Shown here: piece after piece, positions 1 through 11,211 of the stretch
Layout of the letters: each line of letters begins with the position of its first letter
Position numbering within the stretch: the first letter of the stretch is position 1
Made by a program: the position numbers and the translations under genes
From: an uncultured Pelagibacteraceae bacterium
Lineage (GTDB): Bacteria; Pseudomonadota; Alphaproteobacteria; Pelagibacterales; Pelagibacteraceae
Reading direction: 5' to 3'
DNA: 64,000 nt
NCBI GenBank assembly: GCA_902615975.1
Contig: CACMRC010000007.1
Location: forward strand, 1-64,000
Notes under the pieces: model-generated
Databases searched by the model: none
What the model was told of the DNA's origin: nothing
The model's input: only the letters and a program-made list of their open reading frames with translations

Positions 1-2056
1 CTAACACATCCCCATTTTGAAGATATTTTTCTGATGCAATTTTCTTCTCATGATGATCATGTTTTCTGCTTAACTCATAAGAAATAGAATTACCTCTAAT
101 ACATTTCTGATTTAACACTGTAGTTCCATTACTTTCCGTATATTTTGGTGTAATACCTCTTTTAATTAACTCAGTAACATCACCCAATTCAACAGTTTGC
201 CAATCTTTTTCTTGTTCTAAAACTGGAGCATAATTTAAAATAATTTGTCTAGATCCTTCAATAATTTTTTCATAGGAATTTAGTTCATTAACAATTTCAA
301 ATTGTTTCTCAATAGAAGGTAATGGAATTTCTAAATTAGAAAATTTTAAATTTATTCCTCCTATAATACCTTGTATCATTGGTTTCACCTTTGCTTGAAA
401 TGTTTGACCCATCATTAGAAAATATAGAAATTTATCTAAAATTTTATTATTAACTCTAAGACCAAATACATGTTCATTAATTGCTGCTTTTGTAAATTCA
501 CCCTTATAAAGACCTATTTTACCCGTGGTTGCACCATCTTTAACAATTAAAACATCTCCTTTTTTTAATTGTCCTTTGTTCATTTTGTTAAAATGTTCTT
601 CAGAAATATAAACCATTTTATCCTGTAAAATTTCCCCATATTTTCCTATCTGTGCTCCACCAATACTGGGAATTCCATCTTCTAATGAACCACCTTTTTG
701 TCTTGAACCTGAAAATATTTCAACCAGATTAGATAATTTTTCTTTTGTAAATTTCTGATTTTGTAATTTTTTTTCTTTAATATAATCAGTATAAACAAAT
801 GAAATATTTTCTTTGTTTAATATTTCTTTTTTTAAAATTTTAAAATAATTATTGTTTGCTAAATTTTCTAATGCAATTGGTAAATCATTATCCTTGATTG
901 GTTTTCTATTGTTATTTAATGAATATCCATCGTTTTCAATATTAATATAAAAAATATGATTTCTTTCCTTCGATAATTTTTTATCTAAGATTAAAATAGA
1001 GGTTTTCACTGCTGAATATGGTAAAAATACTCCTTTTGGTAAGGAAATTATTCCAACTAATGAGTCTTTGATGAGTTTTTTTCGAATATTTACATATGCA
1101 CTGTCCTCGTCAAAAATAATACCTGCTGGTACAATTACTCCTGCTCTACCATTTGGTGTTAGATGTTCTTGAATATAATCAATAAATAAAATTTCTGATC
1201 TTGACGAATTTATACTAAATCTTTTGTGAGGTCTTATTCCACCTTTGGGAGTCATAAATGGAGGATTTGCTAAAATTACATCAAAATAATCACCCCACTT
1301 TTCTTCAGAGGTTAATGTGTCATATTCAAATATTTTTGGATCAGTAAAATTATGCAAATACATATTTACCAAAGACATTCTCACCATTTCTGGATCTAGA
1401 TCATAACCATATATATTTTCAATTATTTGATTTCTCTCATCTGGTTTAAGGTTATTTTTATTTGTTTCTAAAATATGTTTGTAAGAAGAAATTAAAAATC
1501 CTGAAGTACCACATGCTGGGTCTAAAATAGTTTCGTTCTTTTGAGGATTCAAAATTTTAATTATAAATTCAATTATATTTCTTGGTGTACGAAATTGACC
1601 AGCATTTCCTTGAGAACCAAGAACTGATAGCAGGTATTCATATGCATCTCCTAATTTTTCAGAGTTAGTATATTCAAATTCATTAATTTTTTTTAAAAAA
1701 AGACGTAAAGTTTCTGGATCACGATAATTAATGCCAGCATTTTTAAAAATATCTCTAAATACAGATGGTAAATTTGGGTTATTATTCATTTTAGTAATAC
1801 CTTCATTGTAAAGTAAAACTAAATCTTGACCTCCTAACTTGGTATCAAATAAATTTTTCCAACTGTATTTTTCATATTCTCCAATAAAATAAGATGGTAC
1901 TCCACCCATTTTAAGAGACTCATTATCCATATCATCCATAAACTTATATATTAATGCAAAAGTAATCTGTTCTACTTGTGCTTTTGGATCGGGAACTTTT
2001 CCAACTAGGGTTTGTCTTAAATCATCAATTCTTTTTTTTGTATCTTTATCTAGCAT
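1..2056 (-). CDS. hsdM: Type I restriction-modification methyltransferase fused to specificity subunit (HsdM-HsdS), partial at left edge
   Basis: Manual reverse translation from ATG at 2056: MLDKDTKKRIDDLRQTLVGKVPDPKAQVEQITFALIYKF... with DPACGTSGFL methylase motif, continuing in frame into HsdS-like TRD sequence (KKGDVLIVKDGATTGKIGLY..., WQTVELGDVTELIKRG..., YLQNGDVL) to base 2. Not in the ORF track, consistent with no stop before the window edge. Overlaps hsdR stop (TAATG). Confidence 0.85.
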   Translation of the reverse strand, partial: MLDKDTKKRIDDLRQTLVGKVPDPKAQVEQITFALIYKFMDDMDNESLKMGGVPSYFIGEYEKYSWKNLFDTKLGGQDLVLLYNEGITKMNNNPNLPSVFRDIFKNAGINYRDPETLRLFLKKINEFEYTNSEKLGDAYEYLLSVLGSQGNAGQFRTPRNIIEFIIKILNPQKNETILDPACGTSGFLISSYKHILETNKNNLKPDERNQIIENIYGYDLDPEMVRMSLVNMYLHNFTDPKIFEYDTLTSEEKWGDYFDVILANPPFMTPKGGIRPHKRFSINSSRSEILFIDYIQEHLTPNGRAGVIVPAGIIFDEDSAYVNIRKKLIKDSLVGIISLPKGVFLPYSAVKTSILILDKKLSKERNHIFYINIENDGYSLNNNRKPIKDNDLPIALENLANNNYFKILKKEILNKENISFVYTDYIKEKKLQNQKFTKEKLSNLVEIFSGSRQKGGSLEDGIPSIGGAQIGKYGEILQDKMVYISEEHFNKMNKGQLKKGDVLIVKDGATTGKIGLYKGEFTKAAINEHVFGLRVNNKILDKFLYFLMMGQTFQAKVKPMIQGIIGGINLKFSNLEIPLPSIEKQFEIVNELNSYEKIIEGSRQIILNYAPVLEQEKDWQTVELGDVTELIKRGITPKYTESNGTTVLNQKCIRGNSISYELSRKHDHHEKKIASEKYLQNGDVL

Positions 2057-4530
2057 TATTTTAAAAATTTATTCAAATGTACATGATCTTTTATATATTC
2101 TGGAATAACGTTTTTAAACTTATCTGGAAGTTTTTTATAAAATATTCCATTTGGATTATTGTTCAATCTTCCAAATTCACCTCTATCAATAATTTCTCTT
2201 AACTCAGGATCGGTTAAATAAGATACAAATACATGTTTGATATCATTAAATATATCTTGCTCAGGGGCATAACGATTTTCAAATTTTTCAAACTCATCTT
2301 CAAGCAATTCTTCTCTTGTTTTAAGTTTGTTGGTGTGACCAAAGATATATAAAAGAAGTTCTTTTGTATTTAATCTTCTATCTAATCCTATGGATTTTTT
2401 TAGTTTATCTAATGTAAAAAATTTTTCTGGTTTATCTAAGATATTATCATTTAGATATTGCTCTGCTTTATCAAAATCTCTCTCATTAATTAATCCTTCA
2501 ATTATAGTGTCACTTTTTACTATTTTAGCAAAATCATCAAAAAACATCCTATCAATTTTCATTCCCTCCTTGCCAATACTGCTTTTTCTCATTGTTGCTA
2601 ATGGATCAGGATTGTAATTTTCCACCTTTTCAGGATCAATTACTATTGGACCATCAGTTGTTGTAGATCCTGGATTTGGTAACTGCAATTTTTCGTTATA
2701 ATTGAAATCTTTTTCAAAGAATTCACAATTAGCAAAAAAATCGAACAAGAAAAATTCTGATTTATCTGAAACTATATCTTCTGTAACTTGTTTTTTATCA
2801 ATCCAATGATTTATAAAGTCATTTTTTCTTGTACCTCTGCCCTTCATTTGAATAAAATCAGATGGGGAAAAAACTGGTCTTAAAAGACATATATTCAGTA
2901 GATCTGTACAATCATAACCGGTAGTCATCATTCCAACTGTTACACAAACTCTAGATTTGGAAGTTTTATAATAAGGATTGAAGTCGGAATTTCCTCCTAA
3001 GTTGTTGTTTTTGAATTGTAAAGTCATTTCAGTTGCTCTATCTACTTTTGAAGTAACTTGCATAGCAAAATCTGATTGATATTTATTTGGGAATAATTTG
3101 TGGGCAAGTTCATTTAATATTTGAACAATCTTTCCTGCGTGATCTTGAGAAACACAAAAAATTAATGACTTTCCAATCTCTCCAGAAAAAGGATCCTTTT
3201 TTGCGTTATCTAGAAATGCTTTACATAAAGTTCTATTTGTATCTTCCGAAAAAAAAGTTTTTTCATATTGTTTCCTGGTAAAAATAGCACTAATAACATT
3301 TCCATCTTCATCCTCATCTGTGTAAGAGTAACCATTTTCAGATAGAAGTTGTGTTGTTAAATCCGTTCTTGCATCAAAAACTTTTGGATTAATTAAAAAT
3401 CCATCTCTTACTCCATCTATCAAGGAATATCTAAATGTAGGATTCCCGCTTTCACATCCAAATGTAGTATAAGTATCTAAAAGAGTTCTTCTTTCAAGTT
3501 CTCTAGGATCCATAAATTTTTGATCTTGATTTGTATTTTTTAAATAATCTTTAGGTGTAGCAGTCAAACCAAGTTTATATCCAATAAAATATTCAAATAC
3601 CTTTTTGCTTTGCCCTCCAAGAGATCTATGAGATTCATCTGATATAACAAGGTCAAAATCATCTCTATTAAATTCAATTTTGTACTTATTTTTTGCTTTT
3701 AAAGATTGAACAGTAGTAACTACAATTTCTGAACTCTTCCAAGATGTCTGCTTCTCCTTCCAAATTGATACTGTGTAGTCATTTTTTAAAACTTCTTTAA
3801 ATTCTCTTTCTGCTTGTGATTCCAGTTCTAATCTATCCACTAAAAATAAAACTCTTTTGACATTAGCAGATCTAAGAAACAATTTTATGATCGCACAAGA
3901 TGTTAAAGTTTTTCCTGTTCCGGTCGCCATCTCAAGTAGAAATCTGTCGTTGCCACTCTTGGCAGACTCTTGTATCGCCTTTAGTGCATTTAACTGATAA
4001 GGTCTTAAAAATCTCAAATTATTTTTTTTAATAAAATTTTCCCTATTTTCTGGTTTTATATAATCCGGGTTCTTTTCATAATTTGGAAATTGAGTTTTAA
4101 CTATATAATCATCTTGAATTTCTTCCTCAAAAATTTTTTTATTGTCAGGTTTGTATTTCGCATCTTTAATTTCCAATTCTTTTTGAGAAGGACAAATAGA
4201 AATCGCCACTGGATTTCCAATATGAGTATCCCATAAATAATGGGTTTCACCATTGGACATCATTGCAAAACGACATTTTTGTGCTTTTGCATATCTTCGA
4301 GTTTGTTCTTTAGCAGATAATAACCCACCCTCATTTCTTGATACCTCTAGAGACTTTGCTTCTAAAACACAGATTGGAAAACCTTTTGAATCATAAAGTG
4401 TATAATCATTAATACCTTTTCCTCTAACTTCAAAATCTACATTCCTTTTTGAATTTTCATGATCTGTCAGTATCCAATTAGATGCTCTCAACCAATCATC
4501 AATCACTACTCTATCTTTTGTTTCGCTCAT
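2056..4530 (-). CDS. hsdR: Type I restriction endonuclease subunit R (HsdR)
   Basis: 824 aa; LEMATGTGKT Walker A, DESHRS box, TGYDCTDL/GRGTR helicase motifs, N-terminal nuclease-like VLEAKS. Confidence 0.93.
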   Translation of the reverse strand: MSETKDRVVIDDWLRASNWILTDHENSKRNVDFEVRGKGINDYTLYDSKGFPICVLEAKSLEVSRNEGGLLSAKEQTRRYAKAQKCRFAMMSNGETHYLWDTHIGNPVAISICPSQKELEIKDAKYKPDNKKIFEEEIQDDYIVKTQFPNYEKNPDYIKPENRENFIKKNNLRFLRPYQLNALKAIQESAKSGNDRFLLEMATGTGKTLTSCAIIKLFLRSANVKRVLFLVDRLELESQAEREFKEVLKNDYTVSIWKEKQTSWKSSEIVVTTVQSLKAKNKYKIEFNRDDFDLVISDESHRSLGGQSKKVFEYFIGYKLGLTATPKDYLKNTNQDQKFMDPRELERRTLLDTYTTFGCESGNPTFRYSLIDGVRDGFLINPKVFDARTDLTTQLLSENGYSYTDEDEDGNVISAIFTRKQYEKTFFSEDTNRTLCKAFLDNAKKDPFSGEIGKSLIFCVSQDHAGKIVQILNELAHKLFPNKYQSDFAMQVTSKVDRATEMTLQFKNNNLGGNSDFNPYYKTSKSRVCVTVGMMTTGYDCTDLLNICLLRPVFSPSDFIQMKGRGTRKNDFINHWIDKKQVTEDIVSDKSEFFLFDFFANCEFFEKDFNYNEKLQLPNPGSTTTDGPIVIDPEKVENYNPDPLATMRKSSIGKEGMKIDRMFFDDFAKIVKSDTIIEGLINERDFDKAEQYLNDNILDKPEKFFTLDKLKKSIGLDRRLNTKELLLYIFGHTNKLKTREELLEDEFEKFENRYAPEQDIFNDIKHVFVSYLTDPELREIIDRGEFGRLNNNPNGIFYKKLPDKFKNVIPEYIKDHVHLNKFLK

Positions 4531-4556
4531 ATTAAATTTATATACTAAGTTAAAAT

Positions 4557-4624
4557 TACACGAAGTTGAAAGTCAAGAAATCGGCAAAATGAGCAAAACA
4601 CTACACGAAGTTTTACACGAAGTT
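4557..4624. repeat. Three copies of TACACGAAGTT (4557-4567, 4602-4612, 4614-4624) upstream of hsdR
   Basis: Direct reading of the intergenic sequence; identical 11-mers at 45 and 12 bp offsets. Confidence 0.8.
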
Positions 4625-4687
4625 TTTGAAAAAGTGTTATATTCTGTATATTATTAATCAAGGGACGAGAAACAGAACGCCTCCTAT

Positions 4688-7354
4688 TTAATTTAATTTT
4701 TTTTTAATTTCAGCTTGAGCAGCAGCCAACCTTGCAACAGGAACTCTATAAGGTGAACAAGAAACATAGTTCAATCCTACATTAGAACAAAAAGATATAC
4801 TATGTGGATCTCCTCCATGCTCTCCACAGATACCTAATTTTAGATTTTTGTTTTGTTTTCTTCCTTTTTGTACTGCTATTTCAACTAAATCTGAAACTCC
4901 TTCATCTATTGAAACAAAAGGATCAACAGAAAATATTTTGTTTTCTAAATAATCATTTAAAAATTTACCACTATCATCTCTACTGATCCCAAATGTGGTT
5001 TGAGTTAAATCATTAGTTCCAAAACTAAAGAATTCTGCATGCTTAGCAATCTCCTTTGCTTTTATTGCTGCTCTAGGTAATTCAATCATCGTTCCTACTA
5101 AAAATTCTATTTTCAATTTATTTTCTTGTTGAACTTGACTAGCAGTTCTAATTACTAATTCTTTCATTATTTTAATCTCAGCCTCGGTAGATACTAAAGG
5201 TATCATTATTTCAGGAAAAGCAGATTTAATTTTATTTTTTTTGAGGTAAGCCAAAGCTTCAAATATTGCTTTGCATTGCATTTCATAAATTTCAGGGAAA
5301 GATATTCCCAAACGACATCCTCTATGACCTAACATAGGATTTTGTTCATGGAGCTCTTCAATTCTTGACTCAACCTCTTTAACTGGGAGGTTAACTATAT
5401 TAGCAACCTCATTAATTTCCTTTTCTGTACGTGGTAAAAATTCATGCAATGGTGGGTCTAACAATCTAACTGTGACTGGTAATCCACTCATGATTTTAAA
5501 TATATCTATAAAATCTTTTCTTTGATGCGGTAACAGTTTTTGTAATGCTTTTGCTCTGTCTTCTTTTGTTTTAGATAATATCATCTCTCTTACAGACAAA
5601 ATTCGTTCTTCATCAAAAAACATATGTTCAGTTCTGCATAATCCAATACCCTCAGCACCAAAATCTTTTGCTGTTTTGGTATCTTTTGGAGTTTCAGAAT
5701 TTGTTCTTACTTTTAATTTCCTAAAACTATCTGCCCAGGACATTAACTTAGAAAAATCACCAGATATTTCAGGCTTCACAGTTGAAACACTTCCAGCAAT
5801 AATTCTTCCAGTTGAGCCATCAATAGTGATTATGTCTCCTTCTTTAATCTCCATTGAAGAAGTTTTAAAAGATTTATTGTCATAGTTTATATCAATTTCA
5901 CTTGATCCTGATACACATGGTCTACCCATACCTCTTGCAACAACAGCCGCATGACTTGTCATTCCCCCTCTAGCAGTCAAAATTCCTTTCGCAGCATGCA
6001 TTCCTTGTATATCTTCTGGAGAGGTCTCTACCCTGACCAAAATTGTATCTTGCATCATTGCGGTTAATCTTTCAGCCTCTTCTGATGTAAATACAACTTT
6101 ACCACTGGCTGCACCTGGTGATGCGGGCAATCCATTTGCTATTACATTAATTGAACTTTTTTCATCCAAAGTAGGGTGCAAAAGTGTATCTAAAGAGCTT
6201 GGGTCAATTCTTAATATAGCTTCCTCTTTAGAAATTAACTTTTCTTTTACCATATCAACTGCAATCTTGACTGCTGATTTTGCTGTTCTTTTTCCTGATC
6301 TTGTTTGAAGCATCCATAGTTTACTATTTTCTACTGTAAACTCTACGTCTTGCATATCTTTGTAATGCATCTCTAATTTTTTCAAAATTTTCTGAAGTTC
6401 TTTAAAGACTTTAGGCATAGATTCTTCCATTGATAATTCTTTTACTTTAGCATTTCTCCTAGCTTTTTTTGTTATGTATTGAGGAGTCCTTGTGCCTGCT
6501 ACAACATCTTCACCTTGAGCATTAATTAAATACTCACCATATATTTCATTTAATCCATCTGATGGATTTCTTGTAAACACAACTCCTGTTGCACAATCAT
6601 CACCCATATTTCCAAAAACCATTGATTGAACATTTACAGCAGTTCCCCACTCGGCTGGGATTTGATTTAATTTTCTATAAACTTTTGCTCTATTACTTTC
6701 CCAAGATAAAAACACTGCACTTATTGCACCTAGCAATTGTTCATGAACATCTTGAGGAAAATCTTTTTTTGCCTTTTCTCTTACTGTTCTTTTAAAATCT
6801 TCAATTAATCCATCCCAATCACTCTCATCTAAATCTGTGTCTAGCAAAACACCTTTCGTAAGTTTATAATTTTCAATTAATTCCTCAAAATGATAACCTT
6901 CAACACCCATTACTACATTACCGTACATTTGAATGAATCTTCTATAGCTATCTTTAGCAAATCTTCCATTTGAAGTATTAGTTGCTAAAGCTTTGACTGT
7001 TTTATCGTTTAGACCCAGATTTAGAATAGTATCCATCATTCCTGGCATTGATACTCTTGCACCAGAACGCACGGACAACAAAAGTGGATTTTTTAAGTCC
7101 CCAAATTTCTTAGAAACGTCTTTTTCGATTAATTTTAATTCTTTTTTAATTTGAGAAATTAAATTTTTATTTAATTTTTTTTTATCCTTATAAAAAATTT
7201 CACAAACTTTTGTAGATATTGTAAAACCAGGAGGCACTGGAAGACCCATTCTTCCCATTTCAGAAAGATTAGCACCTTTTCCTCCTAAAAAGTTTTTAGG
7301 ATTTTTAATTTTTTTACTATCCTTAGAATTAAAGTTTAATATAAGTTTTTTCAT
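4688..7354 (-). CDS. ppdK: Pyruvate, phosphate dikinase
   Basis: 888 aa; GGKGANLSEM, GGMTSHAAVVARGMGRPCV, LGHRGCRLG and SFGTNDLTQTTFG motifs. Confidence 0.97.
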   Translation of the reverse strand: MKKLILNFNSKDSKKIKNPKNFLGGKGANLSEMGRMGLPVPPGFTISTKVCEIFYKDKKKLNKNLISQIKKELKLIEKDVSKKFGDLKNPLLLSVRSGARVSMPGMMDTILNLGLNDKTVKALATNTSNGRFAKDSYRRFIQMYGNVVMGVEGYHFEELIENYKLTKGVLLDTDLDESDWDGLIEDFKRTVREKAKKDFPQDVHEQLLGAISAVFLSWESNRAKVYRKLNQIPAEWGTAVNVQSMVFGNMGDDCATGVVFTRNPSDGLNEIYGEYLINAQGEDVVAGTRTPQYITKKARRNAKVKELSMEESMPKVFKELQKILKKLEMHYKDMQDVEFTVENSKLWMLQTRSGKRTAKSAVKIAVDMVKEKLISKEEAILRIDPSSLDTLLHPTLDEKSSINVIANGLPASPGAASGKVVFTSEEAERLTAMMQDTILVRVETSPEDIQGMHAAKGILTARGGMTSHAAVVARGMGRPCVSGSSEIDINYDNKSFKTSSMEIKEGDIITIDGSTGRIIAGSVSTVKPEISGDFSKLMSWADSFRKLKVRTNSETPKDTKTAKDFGAEGIGLCRTEHMFFDEERILSVREMILSKTKEDRAKALQKLLPHQRKDFIDIFKIMSGLPVTVRLLDPPLHEFLPRTEKEINEVANIVNLPVKEVESRIEELHEQNPMLGHRGCRLGISFPEIYEMQCKAIFEALAYLKKNKIKSAFPEIMIPLVSTEAEIKIMKELVIRTASQVQQENKLKIEFLVGTMIELPRAAIKAKEIAKHAEFFSFGTNDLTQTTFGISRDDSGKFLNDYLENKIFSVDPFVSIDEGVSDLVEIAVQKGRKQNKNLKLGICGEHGGDPHSISFCSNVGLNYVSCSPYRVPVARLAAAQAEIKKKLN

Positions 7355-9420
7355 TAATGGGGGTCGATTAGAGAAAAATTAACATAATTGTTGAACGTTT
7401 TACACATCATTTGGATTAGTTCCAGCCTATTCTTCTTTATGACCTCATCATCTTCATTAACAATTACATTATCAAAAAAGTCAAAAACCTCTCTCTTAAC
7501 ACTAGCCAAATTGTCCAATGTTTGAACATAATTTTCATCTTTATTAATGCCTGAAAAATATTTCCTTAATTCACTAATTTTTTTAAATAGGTTTTTTTCT
7601 AACTCAGTTTTAAAAATACCAGGGTCAGTTGTATTTGATAATTCTATTTTATTATTTTTTAATTCGCCATCTAAAATGTTTGAGGCTCTTTTATAACTTG
7701 CAATAATATCTAAACCATCTGGTTTATTAATAATTTTATTTAAATGTTTAGCTTTATTAAAAATTATAACAGATTGATCTAAATTAAAAGAACTAGTTGA
7801 TGCTTGAATTATATCATTTCTAATATTTTCTTCCTTCATGTGATATTTTAATCTATCCATTAAAAAATCTGATAACTCATTTTGTAAAGATTGATTATCA
7901 ATTTCAAATCCTTGATCTAAATACAGGCTTAAAGAATAATTAATTAAATCTTTTATTTTAAAATCTTTTTTATTTTCAACTATTATTCTTATTACTCCTA
8001 ATGCTAATCTTCTTAGAGCATATGGATCTTTAGAACTTGTTGGTTTTTGATTTAAACCAAAAAAACCAACCAAAGTATCTATCTTATCAGCTAAAGAAAG
8101 GGCTATACTAAATGGTTTTTTTGGGACTCTTGAGCCTGAACCTGTAGGTAAATATTGTTCGCTTATGGCCAAAGCCAAATCTTTATCAAAACCTTGTGCA
8201 ATAGCAAAATAACCTCCCATCACACCTTGTAGTTCTGGGAATTCACCCACTAGCTCTGATAATAAATCAACCTTACAAATTGATGCTGATAATTCAACTT
8301 TTTCTTTACTGATTAAAAGTTCATCAGATATCATTCCACCCAATTTTCTCATTCTTTGAGCTTTATCAAAATAACTTCCTAATCCTCTAAAATAATTCAT
8401 TGATTTTAAATCAGTAACTTTTTTGACCATATTTTGAGATTTATCTTTTTTCCAAAAAAATTCTGCGTCACTTAATCTTGCTTCAACTACTCTTTCATTT
8501 CCTAATTTAATTAATCCCTTTTTATCTTTTTTGTTTGCAACAACTAAAAACTCGTTGGTAATATTTTCTTTATTATCAAATATAGGAAAATATTTTTGAT
8601 GGTATTGCATGGTAATAATTAATATTTCTTTTGGAATATTTAAAAATTTCTTATCAAATTCACAAAGAAGGATATTTGGTTGATCTGTTAAATCTACAAC
8701 CTCATTAAGTAATCTAGGATTATATTGAATCTTAATATTTTTATTTTTTAATATATTGTTGAATTTTTTTTCTATTAACTTTTTTCTTTCATTGTGATCG
8801 ACGATAATATCCATTTTTTTAAAAAAACTTTTATAATTTTTAAATTCTAAGAATGACTTTTTATTTTCCTCAAATTCTTTATCGATAAAAGTTGAGTTAG
8901 AAGATGTTAGATGATGAAAATTAAAATTTAATTTTTTTTTATCAAATACAGCTAGTATTGATTTTAATGGTCTCCCCCAATTTAGGTCAAAAGTTCCCCA
9001 ATACATTGATTTTTTCCATTGAATTTTACTTAACAATATTGGGATAAATTCCTCTAGCAATTCATGTGTATGCAATTTTTTTGATTTTGTCTTGAAAAAA
9101 TAAAATTCTCCTTTGTCAGTTTTCTTTTGGTAGAGATCTTTTTTTAATATTTTATTTGACCTAACAAAACCCTCTAGTGCTACCTCTGGTGACTTGATAT
9201 TTGGACCTTTAATCTCCTCAGATTTTTGCACAACATTTTTTTGAACTCCTTCAAATAATACCACTAGTCTGTTTGGTGTAGAATATGATGAACTTTTTTT
9301 AAATAAAATTGATTTTTCTAAAAAAAAATCATTAAAACTTTTAAGTAAGTCTTCCCTTAAATTTTGTTGAAGATTTGAGGGTATTTCCTCACTAAATAAT
9401 TCTAAAAAAAACTCTGACAT
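7354..9420 (-). CDS. glyS: Glycyl-tRNA synthetase beta subunit
   Basis: 688 aa; N-terminal LELFSEEIPS; adjacent to glyQ. Confidence 0.95.
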   Translation of the reverse strand: MSEFFLELFSEEIPSNLQQNLREDLLKSFNDFFLEKSILFKKSSSYSTPNRLVVLFEGVQKNVVQKSEEIKGPNIKSPEVALEGFVRSNKILKKDLYQKKTDKGEFYFFKTKSKKLHTHELLEEFIPILLSKIQWKKSMYWGTFDLNWGRPLKSILAVFDKKKLNFNFHHLTSSNSTFIDKEFEENKKSFLEFKNYKSFFKKMDIIVDHNERKKLIEKKFNNILKNKNIKIQYNPRLLNEVVDLTDQPNILLCEFDKKFLNIPKEILIITMQYHQKYFPIFDNKENITNEFLVVANKKDKKGLIKLGNERVVEARLSDAEFFWKKDKSQNMVKKVTDLKSMNYFRGLGSYFDKAQRMRKLGGMISDELLISKEKVELSASICKVDLLSELVGEFPELQGVMGGYFAIAQGFDKDLALAISEQYLPTGSGSRVPKKPFSIALSLADKIDTLVGFFGLNQKPTSSKDPYALRRLALGVIRIIVENKKDFKIKDLINYSLSLYLDQGFEIDNQSLQNELSDFLMDRLKYHMKEENIRNDIIQASTSSFNLDQSVIIFNKAKHLNKIINKPDGLDIIASYKRASNILDGELKNNKIELSNTTDPGIFKTELEKNLFKKISELRKYFSGINKDENYVQTLDNLASVKREVFDFFDNVIVNEDDEVIKKNRLELIQMMCKTFNNYVNFSLIDPH

Positions 9421-10325
9421 TATTTTTGACTATCTAACCAAACGCCTGCTGCAGATTTTGTAATATCTCTTATTCTAGCAATATAACCTGCTCTTTGTGC
9501 AACACTGATTGCACCTCTTGCATCTAAAATATTAAACACATGACTGGCTTTTAAACATTGATCATATGCTGGTAAAGAAATTTTTTTTTCTACCAAATCT
9601 TTTGCCTCAGACTCATGCATTTCAAACATTTTCAAAAGTGTTTCTACATTCGCATATTCAAAATTGTATGCTGAAAATTCTTTTTCGGCTTGATGAAATA
9701 CTTCGTGATATTTTATACCTTCATCATTCCACAACAAATCATAAACGTTTTTTTCTTTTTGAGTGAACATACAAATTCTTTCTAAACCATAAGTGATTTC
9801 AACTGATACAGGTTTACAATCAAATCCAGCCATTTGTTGAAAATAGGTGAATTGAGTAATTTCCATTCCATCACACCATACTTCCCATCCCAATCCTGCA
9901 GCACCTAATGTTGGACTTTCCCAATCATCTTCAACAAACCTTATATCATGATCATTATGATCTATTCCTATAGTAGATAAACTATTTAAATAAAGTTTTT
10001 TTATATTTTCAGGGGAAGGTTTAATTAAAACTTGAAATTGATAATAGTGTTGCAACCTGTTTGGATTATCTCCATATCTTCCATCTGTAGGTCTTCTTGA
10101 TGGTTGTACGTAAGCTGCTTTCCATGGTTTATTTCCAAGTGATCTTAGGGTAGTGGCTGGATGAAAAGTTCCTGCACCAACCTCCATATCATAAGGCTGA
10201 AGAATAATGCATCCTTTTTTACTCCAAAATTTCTGAAGATTCAAAATTGTATCTTGGAATGTTTGAATTTTTTTTTTTTCTTTTTTTGCTTTAGAAACCA
10301 TATCTTTGCCAAATTGATCTTTCAT
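9420..10325 (-). CDS. glyQ: Glycyl-tRNA synthetase alpha subunit (start probably internal, [10 protein letters not shown]..., to reduce overlap with the upstream gene)
   Basis: [32 protein letters not shown] motif. Confidence 0.96.
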   Translation of the reverse strand: MKDQFGKDMVSKAKKEKKKIQTFQDTILNLQKFWSKKGCIILQPYDMEVGAGTFHPATTLRSLGNKPWKAAYVQPSRRPTDGRYGDNPNRLQHYYQFQVLIKPSPENIKKLYLNSLSTIGIDHNDHDIRFVEDDWESPTLGAAGLGWEVWCDGMEITQFTYFQQMAGFDCKPVSVEITYGLERICMFTQKEKNVYDLLWNDEGIKYHEVFHQAEKEFSAYNFEYANVETLLKMFEMHESEAKDLVEKKISLPAYDQCLKASHVFNILDARGAISVAQRAGYIARIRDITKSAAGVWLDSQK

Positions 10326-11097
10326 CTAAAATACTTGCTATTTGATCTACTTGATTGCTAGATGAAGAAAGTTTTTGACTTAACCATCCTTTTGGTTTTT
10401 CAAATTTTTTAATAATTACATCTTCACCAAATTTATCTTTTAATATTTCATGTGCGTTACCTATTCCGTCAATCAATCCTAAATTTTTCGCTTTACTGCC
10501 TGACCAAAACTCACCTGAAAAAAGTTCTACATCAGATTTGTTTAATTTTGATCCTCTGCTTTTTTCAACAACATTTATAAAATCTTTATGAAGATCCAAT
10601 TGAATATTTTTTAATCTTTCAATATCTTCGTTTTTTTCTTCTAAAAATGGATCAAGTGTGCTTTTGTTTTTACCAGCAGTATGAACTCTTCTTTCAACAC
10701 CAATTTTTTTTATCAACTCAGTAAATCCAAAAGAAGAATATATCACTCCTATAGATCCAATTATTGAACTTGAATTTGCATAAATTTCGTCCCCAGCACA
10801 AGAAATCAAATAACCTCCAGAAGCTGCTACGTCCTCAGCGAATACAATAACCTTTTTTTTGTGTTTTTTTGCTTGCTGTCTAATAAAACTGTAGATTAAA
10901 TGAGATTGAACTGGTGATCCTCCTGGAGAATTGATTGATATAGCGACACATACCGCTTTTTTCAGAGAAAAAGCCTTTTTAATTTGTTCTTCTTGACCTG
11001 CAAAATCAATACCTTGTTTAAATTTTCCTGCATTACCAATAACCCCGCTTAATTTTAAGTGAGCAACAATTTTTTTCTTTTTAAAAAAAGAGAACAT
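10291..11097 (-). CDS. sppA: S49 family signal peptide peptidase (SppA-like)
   Basis: [23 protein letters not shown] motifs. Confidence 0.88.
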   Translation of the reverse strand: MFSFFKKKKIVAHLKLSGVIGNAGKFKQGIDFAGQEEQIKKAFSLKKAVCVAISINSPGGSPVQSHLIYSFIRQQAKKHKKKVIVFAEDVAASGGYLISCAGDEIYANSSSIIGSIGVIYSSFGFTELIKKIGVERRVHTAGKNKSTLDPFLEEKNEDIERLKNIQLDLHKDFINVVEKSRGSKLNKSDVELFSGEFWSGSKAKNLGLIDGIGNAHEILKDKFGEDVIIKKFEKPKGWLSQKLSSSSNQVDQIASILDERSIWQRYGF

Positions 11098-11211
11098 AGG
11101 TAAGTCTTATAGAATTATTTATTGAATATAAAGACTACTTATAATTGAAGAAACTGGTGCGTCAATTGATAAGTAATATATATAAACAAATTATACTAAT
11201 TTAAAAATGTT

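Noticed and set aside
2390-2617. Short plus-strand ORF inside hsdR, and many similar 60-90 aa antisense ORFs (e.g. 4804, 5676, 6589, 13086, 25621, 26992, 46924, 54964)
   Set aside because: Each is antisense to, or in an alternate frame of, a strongly supported conserved gene, with low-complexity AT-driven composition and no recognisable motif.
4640-4687. tRNA fragment or attachment site downstream of ppdK (GGGACGAGAAACAGAACGCC)
   Set aside because: GC-richer than the surroundings but does not match a tRNA T-arm or any att site I can recognise.
11098-11211. Hairpin-like AGTCTTATA...TATAAAGACT in the sppA/ispB divergent gap as a regulatory RNA
   Set aside because: Short bulged AT-rich stem with no other support; expected by chance in this composition.
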